Below are positions 22,601 through 36,540 of a stretch of 64,000 nucleotides of DNA, piece by piece. The DNA lies in assembly GCA_020740775.1 (NCBI GenBank), contig JAHEWK010000001.1, positions 7,130,001 to 7,194,000 on the forward strand, read 5' to 3'. Both the position numbers and the translations under genes were made by a program. Below the pieces are notes generated by a model. That model was not told the origin of the DNA. It searched no databases and saw only the letters and a list, made by a program, of their open reading frames with translations. This DNA comes from Ilyonectria destructans. Its lineage: Eukaryota; Ascomycota; Sordariomycetes; Hypocreales; Nectriaceae. The number at the start of each line of letters is the position of its first letter. Position 1 is the stretch's first letter.

Positions 22601-23864
22601 CTAGTCCTGCACTTTGATAATCACCTTGCCGACGTGTTTACCCGAGTACAGATACTCAAAGGCGGCCTTCGAATCCTGGAACGGGAACACTCGATCGATG
22701 AGCGGAGCGAGGGAGATCTTCTTATCGTCCAGAAACTGGTTCAGCCGCAGGTAGTCCACCTTGGAACCCACGGCAATGCCCCTAAGTTATTGTTGGTCAG
22801 TTGGTTGTTTCTTAGATACGCTTCGATACATTCGGGCTGGATTCGTGACTCACTGTATCTTGGCGCTTTTTCCCATTAAGCCCATGATGGCATTCGGCTC
22901 CCAGGTGCCCGATTGGCCGGCCAAGAAGCCGACAAGTGACACAGTGCCGCCCCTGAGGCGCAAGAAACTGATGTCTGTAGGAATGGATGCTGGGCCGGTG
23001 TTGTTGACGACGACGTCGACGCCTTCACCGTTTGTCAGGCGCTGAACCTCCGCTGCCTGGTCAGGCGTCGTCTTGTAGTTGATACCGCGGACTTGGGGGC
23101 CAAGCTTTTTGATCGTTTCGAGCTTTTCGTCAGACGAGGAAGTGATGATTGGTTGGATGCCTGCCCCGTTGCAAATCAGGAGAGCGAACATGCTGACGCC
23201 CCCCGTGCCTGTGCATTCTGTCAGTGCATGAACTGAACTAGAAACCCAGCAGCGGAGGTAGGAATCGAACCTTGGAGGAGGGCACTGGTCGGCCTGCTTA
23301 CGGAAGCCGGGGAGTTTAGAGAAGTCCACGCGGTGACTCCGGCGCAAGTAATCGTGGCTGCCTGTTGGTTGGCGCAGCAGTGTCAGCACGACTGGGTAAA
23401 CGGAACGTACTGAGGCTTGACTGGAATCCGCAACTAACCTCCTCCCACGACAGATACTTGGGAAGCTGGACCAGCAGCCTGTCTTCAAATACAGCATATT
23501 CGCGAAGGACGCCTGGGGCGTCCCCGCCGAGGGCGCGTGATGGTGTATTTTCATCGCCAGTCAAGTTACTAAGGTCAAAGATGGGTGAAACGTGATCTCC
23601 AATAGCGAACTCCTTCACAGCTGACCCAACGGCGACAACCTCGGCGGCGCAGTCTGAGCACGAGATGCCTCCTTCCTCGAACCCTGCAGGGTAGATCCCG
23701 TGTACCATGGCAACATCGCGGAAGTTGAGCGAGACGGCATGAATCTTGATGAGGACGTCGTTTGGAGCCAACTCTCCTGGCAACTTCTCTGATGAACGTT
23801 CAATAGTCCCCGGGATCTCGCCCGTAGTGCGCCGGAAGGCCGAATAGATCTCGGGAATAGACAT
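22601..23864 (-). CDS. MDR-family NAD(P)-dependent alcohol dehydrogenase/quinone oxidoreductase
   Basis: Medium-chain dehydrogenase/reductase. Exons on the minus strand: 23864-23439, 23361-23271, 23208-22854, 22781-22601; 350 residues. The GroES-like half shows VSLNFRDVAMVHGIYPAG and CSDCAAEVVAVGSAVKEFAIGDHV. The nucleotide-binding half begins AATITCAGVTAW, then ALLQGTGGVSMFALLICNGAG across an intron, ending AFEYLYSGKHVGKVIIKV. The catalytic-zinc Cys/His of classical ADH are not evident, which fits the zinc-independent branch. About 32 residues between AATITCAGVTAW and LLQGTGG are less conserved (SPASVSRP). Substrate unknown. Confidence 0.88.
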
Positions 23865-24511
23865 TTTTGGCTGTGAGGGTGTTCTGAAGAGGGAAAAAGG
23901 TGCGTTGGTAATTAGAGCCGAACATAGAGCAGGGTATTTATTTGGGCTAGGGTTAAGTTGGCAGTGAAAGCTATTATCCACATCAGGGCGGAGTCTGACA
24001 AATTGATGCCGTGTTTATTAATCAGCCAAGACTTTTTTGGGGCAGCAAATTAACGAAGAAGGCTCGACCCCCCGACGAAAACACACCTGTCCCGGTCCTC
24101 TACTGTTTTCCCCGTCCCAAATTGAGGCAACGGACAGTAATCAGGGGCTAGCATATATAAAGTCGTAAATTGTAGGCTTTATTATAGAGTACTCAATGTT
24201 GCCTACATATACTACCTAGAGGATGCTCGCAATTTCACATAATCATCCAACATTTGTCTCTACCAATCCGGTCTTGGCCTTAATTCTTGAGGGCGTCTGG
24301 ACTCCTCACTCGCTGCGTCGGCACCCTCGCCTGGGCCAGGCCTGCGGCCGCAAGAGCGTGCGCCTAACTGCCCGCCTCAGCCAGCAACCACCCAGCAGCA
24401 GCAAGCGACCGTAGGAAAATTGAGCCAGGTCAGGCCTTTGATTATAAGCTTTCTTTTATTCATTACTGCATGGATATTGAGGGAGGAGAACTATCTGTTA
24501 AAAAGGCTACA
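23865..24511. other. Intergenic, no gene seen
   Basis: Short AT-rich tracts and low-complexity sequence only. Confidence 0.45.
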
Positions 24512-25020
24512 CTAAACAGAAGCTTGTCCCTCAATGTGCTCCATGTTTTCTATATCCTTCAGCCAACTCACTCTGTGCTTCAGAAAATGTTCGAATTCTG
24601 GCCTCAATGCAGTCTCCGCAAGCTTGAAATCATCTACTGTGCCGATTCTGAGTACACTGGCCCCTGAGTAGCCTGAAGACCTTCGGTACATCAATGACCC
24701 ACACGTACTGCAAAAGAAGTTGGTCATGGTGTTCCCCTCTCGCTCAATTGTTTTTGATTGACTAAATTGCTTGAGATTTTCTTCCCCGCGGATATGTTTT
24801 AGGTGCGTGTCGAGGATGACAAAATTGGAGGCAAACATCGAAGCCGTGATTTTGCGGCAGTCGCTGCAGTGGCAGACAAAAGCGAAGACTAAGCCTGGCT
24901 TAGATACTGGCTGGCCACGATGAGATAAGTACGTTTGAGGAATACAGGAGAACTCACAAAAGAAAGTTGAACAGTGCCGCAATAGCATGTCGCTTGAGCA
25001 ATAGTACCCTCTTGCTTCAT
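24512..25020 (-). CDS. GFA/CENP-V-domain zinc protein
   Basis: Member of the glutathione-dependent formaldehyde-activating enzyme-like family, small beta-fold proteins that bind zinc through paired cysteines. Exons 25020-24958 and 24910-24512; 153 residues. Zinc ligands: CYCGTVQL near residue 12, CHCSDCRK after the intron and FFCSTCGSLMYRR in the second half. Length is normal for the family. Function in fungi is mostly unknown; formaldehyde metabolism should not be assumed. The acceptor at 24911 was preferred over another 4 nt further on because it keeps phase and the conserved spacing. Confidence 0.85.
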
Positions 25021-25491
25021 AATTACCTCTAAACCGTGACAATGAGCTGCACGCACCTGGAGAGAAGTCCGCGAAATGGGATCAGTTGACCACTCCAAAT
25101 TTCCGAATGACCACTTGGTCGAGCCGGAAAAGTACATGGATCCTTCTTAGACACCATCAACACGCGTATCAACTCCACGTATAGCTTATTAGCAGGGGGA
25201 ATGCCAGCCAACCCACGCAGCCCGTAATTCCTACGTTTGGCCGAGCGACTCGACGAGTCAATACACCCCCGCCACTCCCCAGAGGGTCAGGCCACGTCAT
25301 ATGCGGCTTGTACATGCGGTCTTGAACACCGAATGAACCACGCGCCCCAATTGGGACGTTGGTGCCACTTTGCGTGTCCAGGTCTCAGAGAGTTGAGGAT
25401 GATGTCATCTTCTTGGAAGACGGGAAACAAATTTGAATAGGGACCGTGGAAAGATAATCTGGGTTTCTATGATCAACACAAGTTTCTGTTG

Positions 25492-27061
<1,570 letters not shown>

Positions 27062-27119
27062 CTTGAATACAGCAAACCCAACAGAATTTACTAATACTTC
27101 TGATATAGAGACGAAAAAG

Positions 27120-27843
27120 TTATCTGCTCCAATAAAAAACTAGAGTCTCAAATGCATCTGATGGCGTTATATCCTCTGGTAGCTCCCCGTCGAACTTTTC
27201 GCGTAAAACAGTTAAGGCCTCCTCTTCTAATGTCACTGCCTGCTCCTCCTCCTTACTTGCTTCAGCCAGCAGCTTCATCACGCCGGATAAGCTCCACTTT
27301 GCCCTTGCGACGAAAATATCTGCCATTGGGCTTCGCGATAGACCAGGCGCTTCGAAAATATCCAATGTCTGCTGGAAGCACCTCCTACGGGATGAAGACA
27401 GTTAGTGAAGAAAACTATATACGTCATTGGATTGGAAGGTCTCACTCTGCTTCTTTGAGGTCCTGGCCAGAGTACTCCGGCATCGCCAGCAAGCAGCCAA
27501 GCTTGTGCCACGAGTCGGCAGTGACAGGGTGATTCATGCCGAGCTGGCCAATGTAAACCTGAAGGACACCTCTGTGAATCTTGACGGCTTCATCGTATCT
27601 GTGCACTTTAATCATCCAGTTGCCGAGGGTGTATTCGGCCGCTTCTCGGTTGGTGTTGGGCGCCTCCAGCGCTTCATCGAGGATCGCTTTCGCTTTGTCA
27701 AACTGTCCGCTCCAGAGGTAGGTGCCGCCTATAATGCTTAATTTACCTTCTTTAACTAAGAAAATAGAATACGCAACTCCGGCACCGCTGCTGAGTTTGC
27801 ATGCCCATCTTCCTTCTACATCCCCTTCCTCGTACCTAGTCAA
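27120..27843 (-). pseudogene. Orphan C-terminal TPR segment of an NLR-type gene
   Basis: Exons 27843-27446 (5' limit unknown) and 27384-27120. The reading includes tetratricopeptide-like helices (YLWSGQFDKAKAILDEAL, RYDEAVKIHRGVLQV, HPVTADSWHKLGCLLAM) and after the intron a further helical pair (RAKWSLSGVMKLLAEA) ending in a stop. There is no start codon or NB-ARC domain upstream, so the piece is a gene tail cut off at its 5' end. It abuts, tail to tail, the truncated beta-galactosidase. It aligns in register with the last part of the NB-ARC-TPR protein at 44.4-47.3 kb (AESWAQLHQLSQAY versus ADSWHKLGCLLAM) and continues beyond the point where that protein ends abruptly. Confidence 0.65.
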
Positions 27844-28392
27844 CTATGATTCAGCGCCGTTACGAGCATCTTTACACCATGTACAAGCAACAGTAGCTTA
27901 ACATTGGTGCTTCAAGCACCGCGATGACAAACTCCTTTACTTAGGCTCGGATTCCTAAGACCCGAACCCTCAGTCCACCTCCCACAATATGGGCGATGGT
28001 ATGGAGGCCGCCCGACGCAGTTCTCAAGGTATTTCTGGCCTCTTTACATGTTTCTTTTCCAACCTTTCTGACTTTTGAATAGTTCTGGCCGGTTGGTTTG
28101 CCTTCTTCGCCTTGCGCCTCCCCCCTGGGCGTAAGACAGCATCCAGACATACCACCGACCCCTGAACCGGCTGAACCAGCTGGAAGGTTCTTCACCCCTA
28201 TGATTCATACCACACCTCGCTTGGCATGATCATGTCGGCATTTCCCCGGCCCGTCGGTCTTTCCGTGCTGTTGGTCCGCTAGACCCGGACGACAAGAGTC
28301 AGTCTTGTGATCATTGATTGCCTCAGCTCTGGCGGCCTCCTTTGGCCATTCTGCCGGTCAAGGGTGGGAGCTGCTAATGTAAGCTGCTCCCA

Positions 28393-30593
28393 TTAAAGGC
28401 AAACTCCCTTTCTTGATCTGTAACTTCTCAAGATTTCTTGCGACTGCCTCGTTATTCCGCGAGCGAGGAGGGGGGTGGGCGCCGCTGGGTCGGCATTGGA
28501 CGATGAGAATGCCGTGGCGACTGTGACATTGGGAAACGCAAGTCCTTCTTCAGTCACCACCCCGCCCTCGAACTCTACCAAGATGTGCCTCTTGAGCGGA
28601 TCAGTAGCTTGGATAAGACTCAGTCTCATACCTGTCACGGACAGTATTCTGTCACCGGCGGCCTGATACTGGGGTTCCAGGCACAGCTTGGCCGCCCGCC
28701 AGGCGATGAATTCTCCGGTCAGCGGCAAACAATGGCTCGAAAGAGTAGAGTAAATTCCGAGATCCAAGGTTTTTGATGTTCGCTGCTGCACTGTTATCTT
28801 CGTGGCTCTCTGCATGTCCAAGATAGTCGTTGAGTAGCACCGATTGTGCACGCGGACGTCCTGGACGGCATCGAAGGAGCCCCGGTCCATCTTGCTAACT
28901 GACCGCGCGAAAGCCGATAATAAGCAGACAAGGAGCTGAGTAACGCTCAACGACCACTTGCTTGAGCGGAGCCCCAGGTAGTAGCATACAAACGCAAGAG
29001 TAAGGAATATGGCGATCACCCACGTCAGAACGAACCGCACTCCACCTTGCGTCTTCAACCACACCGCCTGGAATTCCTGTTTTTGGTTCTCAGCCTGCAT
29101 CAGAAGGCTACCTGTGGTGTCGAGGGGATTGGTGTTTTTGACAAGAAGAACGACGCCGTGGGTCCAGTCCGCCGCCGTCGTCTTAGGCCGGGCCTGCATA
29201 GCTGCCGAGTCGCAAGCCGAGTAAATCATGTAGCCGGCACCAGAGACGCCGATGGTCATGCAGAAGTAACCTACAAAAACCATGGTGATGCCAATGGAGG
29301 ACCAGCCTTCCTGTCACAACGCGATGATCTGGATGGCGACCATGGATAGGAAGGAAATTGCTGCCACGGTGAGGGAAATACCCGCTGGAGTCGGAGCACT
29401 AGTGTTGACTTCGGAAACACCGTCAAAGGTACAGAAGAAGCTGGACTTGATTGGTTTAGGCAGTTGTGCGTCCGTCGTGCAAAATTTCAATAGCAGGTCA
29501 GCTGCTGTCGTGGTATCAGCAGAGGGGTGTAGAGTCGATTCCTGTGGCGGTAAACCTGTGGTGACGCTATGCTCTGCTGCTCCTTTGGTCTTCGTCATTG
29601 AAGGGTGGTTGGGTTCGTTTCTTCCAGTTCAACACTCGTATTTTCGTATACTTGCTGCTGCGAACTAACCGAATCCTTCTTAGAGTTTACAGAATTGCCA
29701 TTCTGATCACCATGCGCCTCCTTGGGTCCAACGGCGAGCCCAACGTCCTGCGTCGTGGGTTTGTGCTGACAGCATGACGCTCTTGACTTGGAACTAGTTG
29801 TGGTAGTTCTGTGGAAAACACGCAAAACTTCTCCCAAGTCACTTTGTTCGCCAGTGTGTTCGCCAGTGTTCAGAGAAGTCGCCACCAGGCGTGAAATTGC
29901 ATTGATTGATTCTGGCTGGGGCAGAGGACAGGTGACACGAAAACACCAGTTGACGCTTCCAGCGGCCTCTGGGCATCCCTTGACAGTCTTTTCGTGCTGG
30001 AACTCGTGGCAGTGCTGGATTTCCCTCAAAGATTCTTCAATCGTGGCTTCAGAGTCGTCTCTAAGGAAGAGGACCGCGATGGCCTGGCTTGTGGCTTCCG
30101 ACGTGGTGGACCGGGAGACGGTGCCATCTATGACCTTGGCGTGGATTCCCGCACAGTTTGCCTTGGTCATCTCCAAGGCAGCATTCGCTCGCGGCTCATG
30201 CTCGTAACCGAAATAGGACCAGAGCTTCGGGCTGCCGCAGAGGCGAATCATGCTTGTCAACACGGACAGCAGACCGATGGGCGCAAAGGACATGCTGAGA
30301 ATCGCGGGCAAGCCGTTGGCCTCTCGGAGGAGCTGCTTGGTGTTCTTTTCGCCAATGAGCAGAATCAGAGGCCCAACTCCCGAAAACGACTCAGCCCAGG
30401 CATCTTGGCCCGTATCGACCGACGACTGAAGCGATACCTCGGATGCCTGCGGAATCGGCAAGGCAAACCCGGAGGGAAGAAGGAAAGATGCGGACAGCTG
30501 TAGAAGCGGTCTCGGGAAACACCAATGTTATTCATTCTTGGGGCTCGGTGACGCCTTGTTTGATTCATGCGTAACCGATGCTAGGAATGGCAT
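28393..30593 (-). CDS. Multi-pass membrane protein of unknown function
   Basis: Model: exons 30593-30576, 30497-29652, 29541-29382, 29306-28393; 645 residues. The start gives a signal-like MPFLASLSASFLLPSGFALP; exon 1 and its GTTACG donor are tentative. Visible features: ESFSGVGPLILLIGEKNTKQLL, a hydrophobic stretch (PAILSMSFAPIGLLSVLTSM), then several C-terminal membrane segments (ITMVFVGYFCMTIGVSGAGY, FVLTWVIAIFLTLAFVCYYL, SVTQLLVCLLSAFA). Without the third intron a TGA at 29314-29316 interrupts the frame, so the gene could instead be disrupted. I recall similar proteins beside ankyrin genes in other fungi but cannot name a family. It sits at the left edge of the NLR/ankyrin island. Confidence 0.55.
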
Positions 30594-31923
30594 ATGTAGT
30601 TTGACCGACACAACACCTTAGATACATATGCTACTCCTGTGCTTTATATCTACGGATCGGATTTGACCTAGGGACACCATGCCCCACGAAGCACAAGGCC
30701 ATGTCGGTGTCTTCCCACCTCAGTCCCACATACCTCATAGTCTGCCATCATAACATGAGATTCTAATGAATTTATTGCTTTTCATTTCTTTTTTAGAAAG
30801 CCACCATACGACGCAGTGGACTGAGTCTTATCATGGAAAAGGGTTCATTCTGGTTTCGTTATTCTGAACAATCAGGCTGGGGCATCTGCGCCACCGCAGG
30901 GCCTGGTGCGGAGTTGATTGGAAGGTCAGTGAGACATGGGTAGCATCAGCTCATCCACGCTGCCATTCGCCTCTGCGGCCGAGACCGTCACTTGACTAAA
31001 TGACTGATGAATCAGTTGGCTGTCACGACCCATGCAAGCCACTAAGCGGTAAGGGCGGGTAGTAAGACATGGTGGTCCCATACGTCCTAACCAACCACAC
31101 CCGGATCACAACTGCAAAGGATCAAATAATCTCAGGCCTCTCATGATTCCATGAAACACACACGTATGAAGAATACCTAGGCTTACGCATTGTACGGCGC
31201 AACGGCTGCCTGGGTGTCAGACCAGGGCTAATGCTCTGGTAATTGCAACACATGGTAGCTTGACCCCGTCGGGCTTAGATAGACAACACCTGGGGCATCG
31301 TCTCCGCGTGGATGGCCGTTATTGGAAGTGTTGAAAAGGATCGAAGCCACCAACCAACTGCCTCAACTGACTGTATTGGTGATACGCGACTCACTCCTGA
31401 AGAGCGCGCCTTTACACATTGCCGTTCCACTGTCATGAACGACCGTTTCGATGACCATCGGGCGGGAGCGGGCCGAGCAGTGTGGTGACAAAATTCTATA
31501 CGCGCATCCTAAGTGTAGGGGCCTCAAATTCCAGCATGTAGACCGCGTCCGGAGTCACGTCCGGAGGGTTCAGGGTGTCACCCTGCGGTCGTCAGAGCAA
31601 GCGAAGCAGAGGCGATTACACAAGGCTAGGCGCCGCCAGATGGCCAGGGACAAGCGCTCACAGTAAGATGGAGCGGAGAGGTAGACTGGTCGATAATGGG
31701 AATTTACTAGAGTACCATATGGCTTATCCACGGGAGAAGTTTCCGGGAGCTCTTCGAGCTGGAGGTTTACCAAGTCAAACTTCTGTCGTCTCCATGTGCA
31801 GCTTATCAAAGTAGATTACCCGATGTCAGAGATAAGACAGCATTACGGTGGACATATGGGGACAGAAGCGCGCCTTCGTATGTAGATAGAGGTTGGTCTG
31901 AGTTTGTCAACAATGACACCAGG
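30594..31923. other. Intergenic, no gene seen
   Basis: No family-like frame; separates the membrane protein from the ankyrin-vWA gene. Confidence 0.5.
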
Positions 31924-34900
31924 TCACACTGTCTGCCTTCCCAGAGCAGCCAAGAATAGCTTCGCCAACTGTTCGTGGTTAAGGGGAAAAAAGTCAGCTC
32001 ATAATTTCATGCGGCTCAGGCAGAGGTTACAGATCCTTACCTTGGCGGTATATCCGTGTTCAGAGGAGTGGTCCTGTACGGTTGCGATCATGTCGTCCAG
32101 CCTGTCGGGAGAACAGTAGACCATGTGGCTGATTTCCCTGTCTCGCTGGATGTCGTCGAGAAAAGCCGTTGCCGGTCTAGAGTCGCCAACCTGCGAGAGA
32201 AGAAAGATGACGGAACTCTTTCCGTATCTTTGTTCGTCGAGGTATTGCTTGCAGCCCTTGATGACCTGCTTCAGGGTGTCCTTGCTCTCGCGCGTAGGCT
32301 AATGGAACCACAGCGGGTTAGTCAACAGACCGAATCGGGGACAGATGTGAATGGGTGGGGCTGCCAGCGTACCTCTCCATCGGTGATCAGAACGGCGATC
32401 ATGGGTTTATTGAATCGTCCAGAACTGATGCGCTCCTTGACGAACGGCTCGACAACCTTGCTGCCCAGCCGGCTGCCGAGCTGGGACCCGGTTCTGACGG
32501 TTTGGAACACATTGCCGACCCGCTGTGAAATCTGGACAGGATCGGTCATGTTGTTAAAGTCGCCCGATGCGTCGCCGGGGTAGTTGAGAAACCGGATGTA
32601 TATGCCGGATTGATCGAGGTCCATCGATTGGGCGATCTTGGCCACCCGATCGAGCGTGAGCCTCAGATTCTCGACGCGATCAGTTCCGTGCATCGAACTG
32701 CTGTCGTCTGCTTTATCATCAGCCTCATACTTTCATTATCTTTAGGATGTGTTAAGTTGGGTGTGTGTGTAGGGTAATATACCGCATAGGATGACAAAGT
32801 CATAGAGCATAAGCTTGACGAGGTCTGGCCCATCTCCTGGGTTCAAGCCCCAGCGGTTCGTGACGTTGGGGACGTTGTTGGCCGCCTTGGTAGCTAGGTT
32901 CTTTACCCGCGAGTCGGAGGGATTGAAGACGCCCCTGAGATTGTCCTGGACAAACTTGCGGACGAAGACGATGTACTCCTGCACTGTCGTGGGCATGGTC
33001 TATATAGCGGCGGGGCGACGTCAGCACAGCATCAACCAAATCCCGGCTCCCGAACCAGGTCGCCGATGACAGAGAAAGAAACGAGGCTAGGAGAGGAACC
33101 TACATCAACAATCGGCCGCTTGTCCATCAGCAACTCCATTGCGTCGGTGAACCCGCTCTTTGCGGCATGGAAGATCGGATACTGCTCGTGCTCGTCCTTG
33201 GCCGCCCGGTCCGCCCCCTTGGCCACGAGCTTTCTGATGGCGGCCGTCCGGCCATACTGGGCAGCGAGGTGCAATGGCGTCTGCTTCTTCTTGTCCTGCG
33301 CCTCGATATCCAGGCCCTCGTTGAGCAGCAGCTGCACCGCATCGTCCATGCCGTGCTCGGCGGCAACGTGAAGGGCCGTCTTCCCCTCGTTGTCGACGGC
33401 ATTGAGGTCGTTTCTCACAGACGGATCGTCGACGAGGACGATGAGGACGTCCAGCTCGCCTCGGGCGGCGGCAGTGTGCAACGGCGTCTGGCCATTGTTG
33501 TCGCGAGTCGTCGTGTCGGCGCCATAGTCGATGAGAAGCTCGACCATGTCGGCGGCGTCGTCTCCTCGGCCGCAGGCGACATGCAAGGGGGTCTGTCCGC
33601 GCTTGTCCCTGTAGCCCTGGTACGACTCGGCCTTGACGAGGCTGCGGGCGACGTCGAGGGCGTGTGAGGCCGCCACATGCAGGGGCGTGCGGCGGTCCTT
33701 GTCCAGGGCGCTGGTGTCAGCCTCGGCCTCGATGAGGATGTCTGTGGCATGGAGGTTTCCCTCGCGCGCCGCTCGATGCAGCAGCGTTCCCTGCGTACGG
33801 CCGCTATCACGGGCATCGACGGCGGCGTGCTGGGCGACGAGGGCCTTGGCCGCATCCACGCGATTCCCTTGTGCGGCCACGTAGAGCGGCGTCCGGTCAG
33901 AGGTATCGCGCGCCTCCTTGTTCGCACCGACGTTGCAGAGGATGTTGGTCGCGACGACGTCGTTCTCTCGCGCGGCCCGGTGAAGCCAGGTGCTCATGTT
34001 GGCATCGGGAGAGTCCCTTTCCGCCCCCTCATCCACCAGCATCTCTGCGATGAGGCCCTGGTTGGACTTTGCCGCAACGTACAGCGGCGTGCGTCCCAAG
34101 CTGTCCTTCTCCTCCGTCGCCGCCTTCACCTCGAGGAGGAGGCCGGTAGCGTAGAGGCTGCCGTCGCGGGCGGCGCGGTGGAGGAGCGTGAGGCTGCTGC
34201 CGCTCTCGACCGCGTTCTTGTTCGCATGCTTGCCGATGAGCGCGTGGAAGGCCTCTCTCCTATCTGCCTCTGCGGCCGCATACAGCGGCGTCCATCCGTT
34301 CTGGTCGATGGCCTCCTTGTCGGCGCCGAGGTCGGCGAGAATCTCGCAAGCCACTGCGTTTCCGCTCCTTGCCATCTGCCAGAGCAGAGTCCGGCCATTC
34401 TTCTTCGCGTCGACTTTCGCGCCTGCGGCCTTGAGCATCCCGGCCACGGCCTTGTGGTGTCTCTCGGCGGCGTAGAAAAGCGGCGGCTGGCCGGCTTGGT
34501 CCAGTTTATCTTTGACTTCCTTTCCTCTCCGAAGGAGAACATCCGTGGCCCTCTGGTGTCCCTCGGCGCAGGCAAGATGGAGAGGCGTCTTCCCGTGGAT
34601 ATCTTGAGAGCCAGGAGAAGCGTGACTGTTGAAAAGGAGGGCCACAACGGCACTGTGACCCTTGGCAGCAGCCAGGTGCAGCGGAGTGCGGCTGTTCTCG
34701 TCTGGCACGTCAACGGCCACATTCGCCCGCCCGAGGATCCCCACCACCTCGGCCATGTTGTTCTCGGCGGCCGCGTGCAGCGCGGTCTGCCCCTTGTTGT
34801 CTTTGGCATTCTTCTCGCCGGCGAGGGAAGGAACCTCTCCAAGCTTGCGCAGTATGAGAGACACGGCGTCCGCTCGGCCTTCCTTTGCCGCCAGGTGGAG

Positions 34901-34954
34901 AGGCTTCTCGCCATAGATGTTGGTCTCGGTGAGACCGGGGATGATGGGCGACAT
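31924..34954 (-). CDS. Ankyrin-repeat / von Willebrand factor A fusion protein
   Basis: Exons 34954-33104, 32999-32783, 32707-32373, 32298-32041, 31968-31924; 901 residues. Residues about 10-610 are roughly 17-18 ankyrin repeats (for example NGQTPLHTAAARGELDVLIV, KGQTALHAAAENNMAEVVGI). The second part is a vWA domain beginning YDFVILCDDSSSM, a metal-ion-dependent adhesion site (DxSxS) whose first Asp codon is split by an intron, with IYIRFLN and the later MIDAS Asp in LITDGE. The tail is LAKLFLAALGRQTV. There is no signal peptide, so it should be cytosolic. Ankyrin repeats usually bind proteins and vWA domains form metal-dependent contacts; the fusion suggests a recognition or scaffold part. 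The vWA part is paralogous to the gene at 37.2-39.0 kb. Confidence 0.88.
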
Positions 34955-35584
34955 TTTGGCGTTGCTGATGGGCTCTCTCCCTTGATTCTTCTTGGTAGAG
35001 CGCGCCCAGCCAAGGTATTTGTGTGTCGGTTTTGTGAGTTCAACGTAAGATAGGGCGAGATAGGGAGATTGGGATATGGAGACTGGCGTGTGCCTCTTCT
35101 ATGTGTCGAGACTCGACAGTGGTAGCTAGCCCGGTCTGGCCCCTGCTGGATAAGGCACAATGCCCAAAGCCCAAGGCATTAATGTATCGCCCATCATGGT
35201 AAAGTAATCCGGCCGCGGGGGGTTATGCCTTGACGCATGCAGAGCGATGATAGGTAAAGGACGAGTGAGGCGTGATAGCAGCATGCGCGCAGAGTTGGCT
35301 GGTTATCAGCCCTATTGCGTCTGCAGGACTCGAAATGCGGGGTCGAGCAGAGAGCCACTGGCTGCCGGCGATCGTATTGCTATACGGACTAGGTGTGAAG
35401 TGCAAATTCGCAGTTGTATAAGCTATCGTACTCCGTGGTTAACGTCTGAACAGGGGAGGGCCTGGTTAGGCCTAATTCGGCGCGCTCCCCCTTGCTCCCA
35501 AGCCTCTGAACTTGCTCTCCTCTTTCTTCCCTCTTCCTTCTTCCTCCTCCCGCTCCCTGAGGCTCAACAAGTGCCACTCAGAAA

Positions 35585-36540
35585 CTAATACCTCCTCCAG
35601 CCCCACCACCGAGAAGAATACACCCTACACCCCCTCCCATTGTATCCCTCAGCCCCCTTTGCAATGACGAAGCCGGCATCAGTTTGTTTTCCATGCACGG
35701 CGCTCTTGCCGCCGTCGACAATGACGACCTCGCCAGCCTCATTGGTGTAGCCGAGGCCGTATTCGCCGTCGTCACCCGACGGCGCAACCCGGATGCTCGC
35801 CTTCTTCTCATTCGTGTCCGTCAGCGCCACCAGGCTATCTGCACGAAGGTCAGCAATATATCAACGAATACTGCATAGCGCGCCGGTTCAGCTCGTCGAG
35901 CGCCACCTACTAGTCCAGGCCCCTTCCGCCAATGCGACATCGTGGATGGACTTGTCCTCGTGCGCGTAGAAGAAATGGACGCTGTCGCCGAGGGACAGCG
36001 CAGCTAGGCTGGCCCTCTTTGGCGCCTGCGTCTTCGGGAAGCCCGGCGTCGGCCCCCAAGTGCCGTCTTTTAGGACCGCCGACCTGAGAGTGCCGTCGGC
36101 GGCCTGGAACAAGACGTATATGGTTTCTCCATTGGGCGAGGCGGCGGCAATCTCAGAGCCAGGGCTCACGACCAGGCCGAGAGCTGCCAGACTTCCGGGG
36201 ACCCACTCGTCGAGAACGTCTCCAACAGCCAGGCGATGGTCCTGGAGGATATTCTGGTCCTTCAGCGAGAAGAAGGCTCTCTTCAGCTCACAGCCATGTT
36301 AGCGTCGACAATGCGCATTTCCCCAACTCGGAGGTGCCGTTGACTGACCGATTCGCCCAGCAAAACATAGGCTCCATTGGTTCCCGGCAGGGCGGAGCCG
36401 ATTGGGTCCGGGGGCCCCAGCTTGCCGTCGTCGATTCTCTCGACCAGAGCTGATTCCTCATACTGGCAAACGTGGTAAACGCTCTCGCCGTCGTCCACAC
36501 TGGCCACGACGTTCTCTGGAACCCGGCAGCTTTGGTCCAT
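35585..36540 (-). CDS. Beta-propeller lectin-like protein
   Basis: Exons 36540-36349, 36286-35911, 35838-35585; 273 residues. The sequence is built of repeated beta-blade patterns (VVASVDDGESVYHV, IAAASPNGETIYVLFQAADG, LAALSLGDSVHFFYAHEDKS, IRVAPSGDDGEYGLGYTNEA), each pairing an A-S/D-G turn with an aromatic strand, as in fucose-lectin-like propellers. No signal peptide, hence cytosolic. It lies between the two vWA genes, about 700 nt from and divergent to the vWA gene at 37.2 kb. Family assignment rests on repeat pattern alone; ligand unknown. Confidence 0.6.

Noticed and set aside
29314..29316. TGA taken as proof that the membrane protein is a pseudogene
   Set aside because: An intron of 75 nt (29307-29381) removes it in phase, so disruption is not proven.
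33677..35053. 458-codon open frame on the plus strand
   Set aside because: It is antisense to the ankyrin exon; high GC and repeat structure open the opposite frame. It has no domain and no splice or start support.
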